Positions 33,893 through 42,321 of a DNA stretch of 64,000 nucleotides are shown piece by piece. The DNA is taken from the NCBI GenBank assembly GCA_036013505.1, contig CP107851.1, positions 1,116,001-1,180,000 on the forward strand. Direction: 5' to 3'. The position numbers and the translations under genes were made by a program. Under the pieces are notes generated by a model. It had not been told where the DNA came from. It did not search any database and saw only the letters and a list, made by a program, of their open reading frames with translations. Numbering within the stretch: the stretch's first letter is position 1; every line of letters starts with the position of its first letter. The stretch is from Streptomyces sp. NBC_00510 (GTDB taxonomy: Bacteria > Actinomycetota > Actinomycetes > Streptomycetales > Streptomycetaceae).

Positions 33893-34714
33893 ATGACGGA
33901 CGACGTCTCCTGGGTCGACCAGACCAGACCAAGCATCGCACGCGTCTACGACTACCTGCTCGGCGGCAAGGACAACTACGCCGTCGACCGGGAGATCGGC
34001 GACGTGTTCAAGAAGGACCTGCCCGGCTCGGTGGCGATCGCCTTCGCCAACCGCGCGGCACTGATCCGCGCGATCCGGGAGATCGCCACCACGACCGGTG
34101 TACGCCAGTTCGTCGACCTGGGCAGCGGTCTGCCGACCGCGGACAACGTCCACCAGGTCGCCCAGCGGCACACCCCCGGCTCCACGGTGGTGTACGTGGA
34201 CAGCGACCCGATCGTGCTCGCCCACGGCCGGGCGCTGCTGGAGCAGAACGACGACACGCGCGTCATCCAGGCCGACATACGCGAACCCGAGGTCATCCGG
34301 AACCACCCGGACACCCTCGAGGTGATCGACTTCGACAAGCCCGTCGCCGTCATCCTCAGCGCCATCCTCCACCACGTCAACGACGACGAGGACCCGGCGG
34401 GCATCGTCGGCTACTGGCGCGACCAAGTGCCCTCCGGCAGCTACTTCTTCGTCAGCCACTTCCGGTCCGGCAACAACCCGGAGACCGCCGAGTCGGAGCG
34501 GATCCTCCAGCAGACCTTCGGCCGCGGGCGGTGGCGCACCGACAAGGAGATCGAGGACCTGCTGGACGGCCTGGAGGTCCTGGAGCCGGGGATCGTCCCC
34601 GCGTCGCTGTGGCGCCCGGACGCGAGCGACGGCGTCTCCCGCATCGGCGACACCGAGCGCGAACTCACCGTCTGGGAGCGTCTCATCGCCGCCGGGATGG
34701 CCAGGAAGCCGTAA
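33893..34714 (+). CDS. SAM-dependent methyltransferase, DUF574 family
   Basis: Protein of 273 residues with the DUF574/Methyltransf_19 signature: RPSIARVYDYLLGGKDNYAVDRE at the start, FVDLGSGLPTADNVHQVAQ (motif I), VVYVDSDPIVLAHGRALL (motif II) and AVILSAILHHVNDDEDPAGIV. These actinomycete enzymes are abundant, with largely unknown acceptors. The ATG at 33893 is chosen because GAGAAGG lies 9 nt upstream; the ATG at 33884 directly abuts that element. It follows the XRE gene by 82 bp and may share its transcript. A 9-bp-stem terminator overlaps the stop. Confidence 0.85.
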   Translation: MTDDVSWVDQTRPSIARVYDYLLGGKDNYAVDREIGDVFKKDLPGSVAIAFANRAALIRAIREIATTTGVRQFVDLGSGLPTADNVHQVAQRHTPGSTVVYVDSDPIVLAHGRALLEQNDDTRVIQADIREPEVIRNHPDTLEVIDFDKPVAVILSAILHHVNDDEDPAGIVGYWRDQVPSGSYFFVSHFRSGNNPETAESERILQQTFGRGRWRTDKEIEDLLDGLEVLEPGIVPASLWRPDASDGVSRIGDTERELTVWERLIAAGMARKP

Positions 34715-34743
34715 CCGGCGGCCCTAAAGGGCTCGCCGCCGGT
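34714..34743 (+). terminator. Terminator hairpin
   Basis: ACCGGCGGC and GCCGCCGGT form a 9-bp stem, with an inner CCCT/AGGG pair. It starts at the last base of the methyltransferase stop codon. Confidence 0.6.
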
Positions 34744-34998
34744 GCCCTCGCCCGCCCTCCGCGTCGACCACGCGCCCGTGAACTCCGCGGCGGGCGCCGG
34801 GCGGTCCGGGCAGGGCCGGACACGGCGAGAAGAGCGGCCCGGGACCAACCGGGGGCCACTCCGGGGCCCCGGGACCGCTGTGTTCATCAGACACCCCGGG
34901 GCGCGATCCGGCGAGCCGGACTGACCCACCCGGGGCCCCCGCGGCAACCCGGCCCGGTGGACGCGACCGTGACGGGGCGTCCGCGACCCCGGGGGCGG

Positions 34999-35265
34999 TC
35001 AGCGGCTGTCGCCGTGCCAGTCCCAGTGGGCGGTGTCCCCGTCGCGAGGGGCGTACCGGGCGCGCCCGCCCGGGCCGAAACGGCCGATGTCGGTGCGCAG
35101 CTCCGCGCCCGCCGAGTGCTGCGGCGCGGTCCAGCCGGTCACGTCGAGCAGCAGCCCGTCCAGCGGGCCGCCGACCAGTTCCCGGTAGACGTGCCCCGGC
35201 TTGGGGCCCGGATGCGGGTCGTCCACGTCGGCACCGTAGACCCTGGGCTCTATCACCTCGTCCAT
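34999..35265 (-). CDS. Hypothetical 88-residue protein
   Basis: Small acidic protein without an assigned family. The middle HVYRELVGGPLDGLLLDVTGW resembles a short motif common in Streptomyces proteins of unknown function that start with a GGPLDG turn. No signal or membrane segment. The ATG at 35265 is chosen; the upstream extension is Arg/Pro-rich noise. It stands alone. Confidence 0.55.
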   Translation of the reverse strand: MDEVIEPRVYGADVDDPHPGPKPGHVYRELVGGPLDGLLLDVTGWTAPQHSAGAELRTDIGRFGPGGRARYAPRDGDTAHWDWHGDSR

Positions 35266-35552
35266 GGTGTCCACGGTGCCACCCGGCACCGACAATCCCC
35301 GGGGACGCAGCCTGCGCCGGCCCGGATGGGGGCCGGACCGGCGCGGGAATGAGGCGGGTGCCGGTCGCCGCTCCCCGGCGGCCGCGTGGGGACGTACCGC
35401 TGCGCGGCCCCCACGCGCCAGGTCGCGTACTCCCGCCACCGGTCACCCGCGTTGTGTGCAACCGCCGGGCGGACGATGTCATTCCCGTTGCGGGCGGCGG
35501 GACCGCCGCCCGCCGATGTCTCCGATGGTGCGCGGTCGGTGACGCACCGCGT

Positions 35553-35582
35553 TTGTCCAAAATGGGGCATTCCGCTTATACC
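35553..35582 (+). promoter_or_regulatory. Probable promoter of the zinc-ribbon gene
   Basis: TTGTCC (35553-35558), 18-nt spacer, TATACC (35577-35582), in an AT-rich island within the otherwise GC-rich 380-bp gap 35266-35645. GTTG-TGTG-CAAC at 35451-35462 is a small palindrome in the same gap. No gene is supported there. Confidence 0.45.
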
Positions 35583-35645
35583 TGGATAAAGAGCCCATAA
35601 GGCCCGACATCATGCCGCCTCTCCGTGCACCCCAAGGAGTCCCGG

Positions 35646-35858
35646 ATGTCCCACGGAGCACACTCCGCTCCCGCCGTCCCGCATCCCGACCTGGCCGCGG
35701 CGCGCAGCTGCGCGGTCTGCCTCGGGTGGGGCACCCGGATCACGGCGCGGGGGCATCAGCTGTGTCCCGCGTGCCAGCGCCCGGCGCCGCCGCCGGTGCC
35801 GGGTGTCGACGGGCCGGTGCCGGCGGACCTCCGGCAGTGCCGGCCCCCGGCTGCCTGA
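35646..35858 (+). CDS. Small zinc-ribbon protein
   Basis: Protein of 70 residues with two Cys pairs, C-A-V-C near residue 23 and C-P-A-C near 40, 14 residues apart, arranged as a zinc ribbon. The remainder is Pro/Ala-rich. AAGGAG lies 6 nt before the ATG and a promoter-like sequence is 64 bp upstream. Its last 119 bp lie antisense to the 3' end of the NRPS-like gene. The function is unknown; nucleic-acid or protein binding is possible. Confidence 0.65.
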   Translation: MSHGAHSAPAVPHPDLAAARSCAVCLGWGTRITARGHQLCPACQRPAPPPVPGVDGPVPADLRQCRPPAA

Positions 35859-38367
35859 GCTCCCCGTCCTGCGGCCCGCCCACGCGCCGCCGGGCCTCCA
35901 ACGTCCCGGCGAGGTCGGCCAGCACCGGGTGGGCGTTGACGTCGGCGGGGGTGACGTCGCGGTCCAGCAGGATCGCCAGGCGCACCGCGGCCAGTGAGGT
36001 ACCGCCCCGGTCGAAGAAGTGGTCACCGCGGCCGACGCGGTGGTCCGCGATGCCGAGCGCCTGAGCCCAGGCGGTGGCCAGACGGCGTTCGGCCGCCGTG
36101 TGCGGCGGCTGGTGGGCACCGGCAGGGTCCGTACGGCCGGCGAGCGCGGCCAGGGCCTCGCGATCGGTCTTCCCGTTGCCGGTCAGCGGCAGGCGCTCCA
36201 GCCAGTGGAAGGCCGCCGGGATCATGTAGGCGGGCAGCGCCGCCGCCAGGTGTTCGTGGAGCGCGGCCGCGGGCAGCGGCCGGTCCCCGGTGCAGAAGGC
36301 GGCCAGCCGGGTCCCGTGGTCCGTCAGGACCACGGCGGCGTCACGCACGCCGTCGGCGCGCGTGAGGGTGTTCTCGATCTCGCCGATCTCGATGCGGAAG
36401 CCGCGGATCTTCACCTGGTCGTCGGTCCGGCCGAGGAACTCCAGCCGGCCCCCGGGATGCCAGCGGCCGACGTCACCGCTGCGGTAGAGCCAGGCCCCGG
36501 GGTGGTGAGGGTCGGGCAGATAGGCCTCGCGGGTGCGCTCGGGGTCGTTCACGTAGCCCCGGCCGACGCAGATCCCCGAGAACGCGATCAGGCCGGGAGC
36601 ACCCAGCGGGACGGGCGCCAGGCGCTCGTCGACGACGTACACGCGGACGTTGTTGACCGGCCGGCCGACGGGGACCCAGTCGGACTCGGGGGGACGGTCC
36701 ATGACCGCGTGGTTGGTGTCGTCGCTGGTCTCGGTCAGCCCGTACGCGTTCACCAGCCGGGTCCCCGGCACGGCGGCGAACCAGCGCTCGACGAGGTCCT
36801 TCTTCAGCGCCTCCCCGGTCACCGAGACGCACCGCAGGTCCGGCAGGCGCCGCGGCCGGCTCTCCAGCGCGGACAGCACGACGTCCAGGTGGGAGGGGAC
36901 GAGCTGCAGCACCTCGACCGGTTCCCCGGCGACCGTGTCGAGGAAGCGGTCGGCGTCCAGGACCACGTCCTGCTCGACGACGAGGACCCGCCCTCCGGCC
37001 AGCAGCGGGGCGGTCAGCTGCCACAGGGAGATGTCGAAGCTCTGCGGCGCGGTCTGGGCGACGACCTGGCCCTCCCCGATGCCGAGGTCGTCGATCTTGG
37101 CGTAGAGGTGGTTGAGGAATCCGGCGTGCTCGCACATCGCGCCCTTGGGCTCCCCGGTCGAGCCGGAGGTGAAGTACAGGTACGCCAGCTGGTCGCCGGC
37201 CACGGGGACACCGGGATCGGACGGCGGGTGCTCCTCCGCGCGGGCCTCCTCCACGAAGACGGTCGTGGTGCCGGGCAGCCCGGGCAGGGCCCGTTCCAGG
37301 GCCTCGGTGCTGCCGTGCTCGGTGATGACGGTCGTGCAGGCGGCACGGGTGAGGACGGCGGCGATCCGGCCGGGCGGCAGGTGCGGCTCGACGGGCAGGT
37401 ACGCGCCCCCGGCCTTGAGGACGGCCAGGACCGCGGCCAGCCAGTCCAGGTTCCGCCCGGTGACCACCGCGACCACGTCCTCGGCCCGCAGCCCGCGGGC
37501 CAGCAGGGCGTGGGCCAGCCGGTTGGCGCGGGCGTTGAGCTCCCCGTACGTCCACCGCCGGCCGGCGTGGACGGCCGCCACCGCCTCGGGCCGGCGTGCC
37601 GCCCGCTCCTCGAAGAGTTCGTGGAAGCGCCGGTCGGGCAACCTGCGCCGGGGCCCCGCCATGCCGTCGAGCTGCAGCCGGGTCTCCTCCGCCGTGAGCA
37701 GGCTCTGACCTGCGTGCTCGGCGTCGACGTCGGCGGCCATCAGGGTGAGGGCGGTCAGGTGGTAGCCGGCGATCCGGGCTGCCGCCGGCTCGTCCAGCAC
37801 GTCGGTGCGGTAGCCCAGCTCCAGTACCGGACGGCCCTCGTGGGCGCCCAGGCCCACCCGCAGCACCGTGGACCCGTCCGGTGCGCCGTCCGCGCCGACG
37901 GCCACACCGGCGCCCACGCCCGCCGGGTCGCAGACGGTCTCGAACAGCGGGCCGGTCATCCCGAGCTCGCGGCTCAGCTCACCGACCGGGTAGTCCTGGA
38001 AGGCCAGCACCTGCGCCTCCACGCGGTGCGTGGCCAGCACCAGCCCGCGCCAGGTGGCGGCGGCCGCCGACAGCCGGCACGGGAGCACCCTTCCGTCCTC
38101 GACGGCGTAGCCGGTGACCACCTCCGCCTCCCCCGACAGGGCCGCCAGCACCTTGGCGTGCGCGGCCGGCAGCATCGAGCGCAGCGGCACGCCGAGGCGG
38201 TACGCCTGCCGTCGCAAGGCCGCCACCAGCCCGTCCGGGAGCCCCAGCCGGTGCACGGCGGTGCCCGGTGGGGACGGCCGGCAGGTCCAGCGCGGTATCG
38301 AGGTGAACCCGCCGGTGGTCACCATGGAGTGCCAGAACCTGCGGCCGGTGTGCGCGTACGTGTCCAT
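35740..38367 (-). CDS. NRPS-like protein: half condensation domain, adenylation, carrier
   Basis: An 875-residue protein. Residues about 45-215 resemble only the C-terminal lobe of a condensation domain (LRSMLPAAHAKVLAALSG, FQDYPVGELSRELG, PLFETVCDP); no HHxxxDG exists, so it cannot condense. The adenylation domain (about 240-745) has all core motifs: YLYFTSGSTGEPKG, FDISLWQ, NAYGLTETSDD, YRSGDVGRWHPGG, NGKTDREAL. Lining residues read by eye are D-I-W-Q-S-T-A-D-D plus the A10 Lys; the two acidic residues would suit a basic side chain. The carrier domain ends in GGTSLAAVRLA (Ser near 790). There is no thioesterase. The ATG at 38367 has GGAAGGA 8 nt upstream. Divergent from an SbnA-type gene. 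Confidence 0.85.
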   Translation of the reverse strand: MDTYAHTGRRFWHSMVTTGGFTSIPRWTCRPSPPGTAVHRLGLPDGLVAALRRQAYRLGVPLRSMLPAAHAKVLAALSGEAEVVTGYAVEDGRVLPCRLSAAAATWRGLVLATHRVEAQVLAFQDYPVGELSRELGMTGPLFETVCDPAGVGAGVAVGADGAPDGSTVLRVGLGAHEGRPVLELGYRTDVLDEPAAARIAGYHLTALTLMAADVDAEHAGQSLLTAEETRLQLDGMAGPRRRLPDRRFHELFEERAARRPEAVAAVHAGRRWTYGELNARANRLAHALLARGLRAEDVVAVVTGRNLDWLAAVLAVLKAGGAYLPVEPHLPPGRIAAVLTRAACTTVITEHGSTEALERALPGLPGTTTVFVEEARAEEHPPSDPGVPVAGDQLAYLYFTSGSTGEPKGAMCEHAGFLNHLYAKIDDLGIGEGQVVAQTAPQSFDISLWQLTAPLLAGGRVLVVEQDVVLDADRFLDTVAGEPVEVLQLVPSHLDVVLSALESRPRRLPDLRCVSVTGEALKKDLVERWFAAVPGTRLVNAYGLTETSDDTNHAVMDRPPESDWVPVGRPVNNVRVYVVDERLAPVPLGAPGLIAFSGICVGRGYVNDPERTREAYLPDPHHPGAWLYRSGDVGRWHPGGRLEFLGRTDDQVKIRGFRIEIGEIENTLTRADGVRDAAVVLTDHGTRLAAFCTGDRPLPAAALHEHLAAALPAYMIPAAFHWLERLPLTGNGKTDREALAALAGRTDPAGAHQPPHTAAERRLATAWAQALGIADHRVGRGDHFFDRGGTSLAAVRLAILLDRDVTPADVNAHPVLADLAGTLEARRRVGGPQDGELRQPGAGTAGGPPAPARRHPAPAAAPGAGTRDTADAPAP

Positions 38368-38478
38368 CGGGGTCGTCCTTCCGGTGCGATGCGGTGGCGT
38401 CGGGTCGTCGGTGTGCCGGGGGCGCCGCCCTCCAGTAGGCACCGGCGCCGACGGCCTGTCCTGCCCCGGCAATTCGGT

Positions 38479-38566
38479 ACTTGACGCGTCGGCGTACGTC
38501 CCGATAATCCGCCCGCCCCGCCCGTTCGGTGGCCGCCCGTAACGGCGCTCGCCGACGGCGTCAAGT
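38479..38566. promoter_or_regulatory. Divergent promoters with matching inverted elements
   Basis: ACTTGACGCGTCGGCG (38479-38494) and its near-complement (38550-38566, one extra base) each provide a TTGACG -35. Rightward: TTGACG, 18 nt, TAATCC (38505-38510). Leftward: TTGACG (38564-38559), 17 nt, TACGGG (38541-38536). The shared element suggests one regulator or sigma factor for both genes. Confidence 0.6.
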
Positions 38567-38641
38567 CACGGATTCCGGTGACATGACGGACAGCTCCCGA
38601 TGGGTGTCACTGGAAGCACGACCACCCCGGAAGGAGACACC

Positions 38642-39652
38642 GTGCCGGTCATATCCGCACCCCAGGACTTCAACGAGGACGATCTGTACGTCGACCTCGA
38701 ACCCGTCCTCGCGCAGCGGCTGTTCCTCAAGTGCGAGGGCTTCAACTTCGCGGGGTCGATCAAACTCAAGGCAGCCGCCGCCATGATCGGGGCCGCCGAG
38801 CGCAGCGGACGCCTCGGGGCCGGCTCGGTCCTCGTCGAGTCCTCGTCGGGCAACCTCGGCGTGGCCCTGGCCATGATCGCCGCGAACCGCGGCCACCGTT
38901 TCGTGTGCGTGACCGACACCCGCTGCAACCTGGCCACCCGGCAGATGATCGCCGCCCTCGGCGCCCGGGTGCACCTGATCACCGAACCCGCTCCCGTCGG
39001 GGGCTGGCTGCGGGCCCGCATCGACCACGTCCGCGCGCTGTGCGCCGCCGACGACCGTTACGTGTGGCTGAACCAGTACACCAACCCCGACAACGGCCGG
39101 GCCCACTACCGCACGACCGCCCCGGCCATCGCCGCCCGCTTCCCCGCCCTGGACGTCCTGTTCGTCGGCGCGGGCACGACCGGCACGCTGATGGGCTGCG
39201 CCCGCTACTTCCGCCGCCACCATCCCCGCGTCCGCGTCGTGGCCGTCGACACCGCGGGCTCGGTCACCTTCGGCGGCGCCCCCGGCCGGCGCATGATCCC
39301 CGGGCTGGGCACGAGCGTCCGCCCGCCGCTGCTCGACACCGCGTGCGTGGACGAGGTCGTCCACGTCGCGGAGGCGGACGCCATCCGCACCTGCCACCGC
39401 CTGGCCCGCCGCGGCTTCCTCTTCGGCGGCTCCACCGGAACCGTCGTCAGCGCCGCCACCGACTGGCTCGCCGACCGCGGCCACGACGGCCTCACGGCGG
39501 TCGCCATCGCCCCCGACCTCGGCGAACGCTACCTCGACACCGTCTACCACACCCCCTGGGTCAAGGACCTCTACGGCGATGACGCGCTCGCCGGCCCCGA
39601 CGACCCCGCACCGCGCCCCGCCGGTGCTATCGCCGCCGCCCGGACCCCCTGA
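38642..39652 (+). CDS. SbnA-type PLP enzyme (diaminopropionate pathway)
   Basis: Fold-type II PLP enzyme of 336 residues, close to cysteine synthase and to SbnA, which joins O-phospho-L-serine and L-glutamate to N-(2-amino-2-carboxyethyl)-L-glutamate on the way to 2,3-diaminopropionate. FNFAGSIKLKAA holds the Schiff-base Lys (K41), SSSGNLGVALA the substrate loop, GAGTTGTLMG the phosphate cup, and GGSTGTVVSA the pyridine-N contact. The start is GTG at 38642, with GGAAGGAGA 4 nt before. The SbnB partner that releases diaminopropionate is not in the window. Divergent from the A-PCP protein, with matching promoter elements. Confidence 0.8.
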   Translation: MPVISAPQDFNEDDLYVDLEPVLAQRLFLKCEGFNFAGSIKLKAAAAMIGAAERSGRLGAGSVLVESSSGNLGVALAMIAANRGHRFVCVTDTRCNLATRQMIAALGARVHLITEPAPVGGWLRARIDHVRALCAADDRYVWLNQYTNPDNGRAHYRTTAPAIAARFPALDVLFVGAGTTGTLMGCARYFRRHHPRVRVVAVDTAGSVTFGGAPGRRMIPGLGTSVRPPLLDTACVDEVVHVAEADAIRTCHRLARRGFLFGGSTGTVVSAATDWLADRGHDGLTAVAIAPDLGERYLDTVYHTPWVKDLYGDDALAGPDDPAPRPAGAIAAARTP

Positions 39653-39773
39653 ACCACCGCCGCCCGAAGCCCAGTTGAGCGCGTCCATGGGCCCCGGGCC
39701 AGCCTGCCCGGCCATAAGATCCACTTCAGTCGGATCAACAGGCAGGCGGCAGCGGAGGACCGGGTACACGCAC

Positions 39774-40715
39774 ATGGCCGAACACATCGCCACTCCCCCG
39801 GGCCATGCGCTCGCCGCACGCTGCCGTCGCGTGGTCGACTCCGAGTGGTTCGGCGTCACCGTCTTCGCCCTCGTCCTGGCCAACGCGGCCGTCCTCGGCG
39901 TCGAGACGTACGACGGCATCGCCGCACGCTGGCACGGCCCCCTGAAACTGGTGGAGCACGCCTTCCTCGCGGCCTTCACCGCCGAGGTCGCCCTACGGGC
40001 CTGCGCCCACGCCGACCGCCCCAGGGACTTCCTCCGCGACCCGTGGAACGTCTTCGACCTGGCCGTGGTGACGCTGGCCTACCTGCCCTTCGCGCGCGAG
40101 AACGCCACGGTGCTGCGTTTGCTGCGGCTGGCCCGGGTCGTGCGCGCCGCCCGCTTCCTGCCGCAGCTGCGCATCATCATCGTGGCCGTCGGCAAGAGCC
40201 TCCCGGGCACGTTCAGTTTCCTGCTCGTCGGCACGATGCTGCTGTACGTCTACGCCATGACCGGCTGGGTCTTCTTCGCCGACGACGACCCCGAGCACTA
40301 CGGGTCCGTCGGGCGGGCCGCCCTGTCGCTCTTCCTGCTGATCACCCTCGACGGCATCGGCGACGCCGTCCGGGGCGGCCTGGAGATCTCGCGCTGGAGC
40401 CTGCTCTACTACGCCTCTTATGTGCTGCTCGGCTCGTTCGTGCTGGTCAACCTGCTCATCGGCGTGGTCATCAGCTCGCTGGAGGAGGCCAGGCAACTGG
40501 AGCGCGGGCGCGAGTCGCCGCCCCGGCCGACCGAGGGCGAGCCGCCGCCCGACCACCTGCGGGAACGTCTCGCCGCCGCCCGGCGGGCCCTGGACGAACT
40601 GGAGGCCGGGCTCGATCTCGTGGGCGCGCAGAGCGCGGGCCCCGGAACCGCCGCCCCGGCCGCCCCTGCCGCCCCGCCCGGCGGACGTACGGCCGGGTCA
40701 CCGGCCCCGACCTGA
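39774..40715 (+). CDS. Voltage-gated-like ion channel subunit
   Basis: Single-domain six-segment channel of 313 residues. S4 carries regularly spaced arginines (R115, R118, R121, R124, R127, R133 in LRLLRLARVVRAARFLPQLR). The pore loop is LSLFLLITLDGIGDAVRGG, where bacterial sodium channels have T-L-E-S-W; here the Glu is Asp193 and the Trp is absent, so selectivity is uncertain. A cytoplasmic C-terminus (235-313) holds a probable coiled coil (LRERLAAARRALDELEAGLDLV) for tetramer assembly, then an Ala/Pro tail. GGAGGA lies 14 nt upstream of ATG 39774. Single gene. Confidence 0.85.
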   Translation: MAEHIATPPGHALAARCRRVVDSEWFGVTVFALVLANAAVLGVETYDGIAARWHGPLKLVEHAFLAAFTAEVALRACAHADRPRDFLRDPWNVFDLAVVTLAYLPFARENATVLRLLRLARVVRAARFLPQLRIIIVAVGKSLPGTFSFLLVGTMLLYVYAMTGWVFFADDDPEHYGSVGRAALSLFLLITLDGIGDAVRGGLEISRWSLLYYASYVLLGSFVLVNLLIGVVISSLEEARQLERGRESPPRPTEGEPPPDHLRERLAAARRALDELEAGLDLVGAQSAGPGTAAPAAPAAPPGGRTAGSPAPT

Positions 40716-40737
40716 GGACGGGCGCGCCCGGCGTCCT
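40715..40737. terminator. Hairpin between convergent genes
   Basis: AGGACG and CGTCCT enclose the inner palindrome GGGCGCGCCC, directly after the channel stop codon. Confidence 0.45.
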
Positions 40738-40760
40738 GGACCATGTGCCGCCGGCGACGG

Positions 40761-41048
40761 TCAGAGCGTCAGGACCCGGCCGAACATCCCCACGGCGATC
40801 AGGAGCGTGACGGCGAAGATCGCCACCAGGGCCACGATCTCCCAGGTCTTCGGGACCTCCGGGGGCTCGGTGTACGAAATGCCCGCGGTCGTGCTCTCCT
40901 CGCAGGCCGGCGTCGGGGTGGGCGCCACCCGGTCCCGGTGCGGGCGCAGGGCCGGCGCGGGCTGCGCGGCGGTGCCGGTCGCGGCGCCGAACGCCGGGCC
41001 GATCGTGGGGCCGATCACCGGCCGGGGAGGAATCAGGGTCTCGGACAT
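40761..41048 (-). CDS. Small single-pass membrane protein
   Basis: Protein of 95 residues, unrecognised. The N-terminal 65 residues are Pro/Ala/Thr-rich and soluble; WEIVALVAIFAVTLLIAVGMF (about 69-89) is one membrane segment near the C-terminus, so it is probably tail-anchored with the N-terminus in the cytoplasm. GGAG lies 9 nt before the ATG. Convergent with the ion channel. Confidence 0.65.
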   Translation of the reverse strand: MSETLIPPRPVIGPTIGPAFGAATGTAAQPAPALRPHRDRVAPTPTPACEESTTAGISYTEPPEVPKTWEIVALVAIFAVTLLIAVGMFGRVLTL

Positions 41049-41330
41049 GCTCACCACTCCGGACGTTCCTGTGGCGGACGCGGGAATCGCCCCGCATGGC
41101 GTCACCTCGGGCCGCGGCAGCCGGGGTCCACGGAGGTCTCCGCCGCGCACCACCCGGGCGATTCATCTTATATCCGCACGAAGGGATCCACGATCAGGGA
41201 ACCGGCGTGACCAGCGCGTCACGCCGGGTGGCCGACGTCGCACGCCCTCTTCGCGGAACCGGATGATCCGGCCGCCATGGGAGAGGATGGGACGAGGGCC
41301 GACGAGGGCAACCCCGAGGGAGGGCGGAAG

Positions 41331-42176
41331 ATGACCGACGCACTGGTGCTCGGTGGCGGGGGCGTCGCCGGGATCGCCTGGATCACCGGACTGCTGGCGG
41401 GGCTCGCGGACGCGGGGCAGGACGTGACGGGAGCCGACGTGCTGGTCGGGACGTCGGCGGGGGCGACGGTCGCGGCGCAACTGGGCAGCGGGCTGTCGCT
41501 GGAAGAGCTCTACGCCCGGCAGACCGAGCCGGAGCTGCAGTCGGCCGAGATCATGGCGGACGTGGACCTGGCGAACTTCGGCGCGGGCATCGCCGAAGTG
41601 CTGCAGGGCGCGGCCTCCGTCCCCGACATGCGGCGCGCGGTCGGCAGGTACGCCCTGGGCGCCGAGACCGTGCCGGAGGCGGAACGGCGGCGGGTGATCG
41701 AGTCCCGTCTTCCCTCGCACGACTGGCCCGCCTCCCGGACGGTGCGGATCGTCGCCGTGGACGCGGAGACGGGGCAGCCGCGGGTCTTCGACGGCTCCTG
41801 CGGCGTGGGTCTCGTGGACGCCGTCGCGGCGAGCTGCGCCGTGCCGGGCATCTGGCCCCCCGTGACGATCGAGGGGCGCCGCTTCGTCGACGGCGGCGTA
41901 CGGTCCGCCACGAACGCCGACTACGCCGGGGGATCGTCGCGCGTGCTGGCGATCGCGCCGATGGGGGTCACGGAACTGTTCCCCAGCGAACTGCCCCTGG
42001 AGCGGGCCCTGGCGGACCTACGGGCCGCGGGCGCCGAGGTGGCGGTGGCCGAACCGGACGAGGCGTCACTGGCGGCGATCGGCACGAACCCGCTCGACCC
42101 CGCCACCCGCCGGCCCGCCGCCGAGGCCGGGCGGGCACAGGGGCGCGAGCTGAAGATCGAGTGGAGCCGAGCCTGA
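41331..42176 (+). CDS. Patatin-like phospholipase
   Basis: Cytoplasmic lipid acyl hydrolase of 281 residues. The oxyanion loop is LGGGGVAGIAWITGLL, the nucleophile Ser42 sits in G-T-S-A-G, and the dyad Asp is in FVDGGVRSATNADYA (about 187). It hydrolyses an ester of a phospholipid or related substrate. Length is short for the family, with no extra domains. The ATG at 41331 has GGGAGGGCGGAAG before it; the ATG at 41277 has none. Single gene. Confidence 0.9.
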   Translation: MTDALVLGGGGVAGIAWITGLLAGLADAGQDVTGADVLVGTSAGATVAAQLGSGLSLEELYARQTEPELQSAEIMADVDLANFGAGIAEVLQGAASVPDMRRAVGRYALGAETVPEAERRRVIESRLPSHDWPASRTVRIVAVDAETGQPRVFDGSCGVGLVDAVAASCAVPGIWPPVTIEGRRFVDGGVRSATNADYAGGSSRVLAIAPMGVTELFPSELPLERALADLRAAGAEVAVAEPDEASLAAIGTNPLDPATRRPAAEAGRAQGRELKIEWSRA

Positions 42177-42321
42177 GCACCCGGCGGGCGGCGGAGGGAC
42201 ATCGCCCCTCCCCGAACCAGAGGTCTTGAAGGCGGAGGCGGCCGAGAAAGGGGCCCGGCCCACCTGCCACCGCTGGTTCAGCTCCGTGTGAGGTGCCAGG
42301 ACCGGATCCCCTCCGGGCCGC

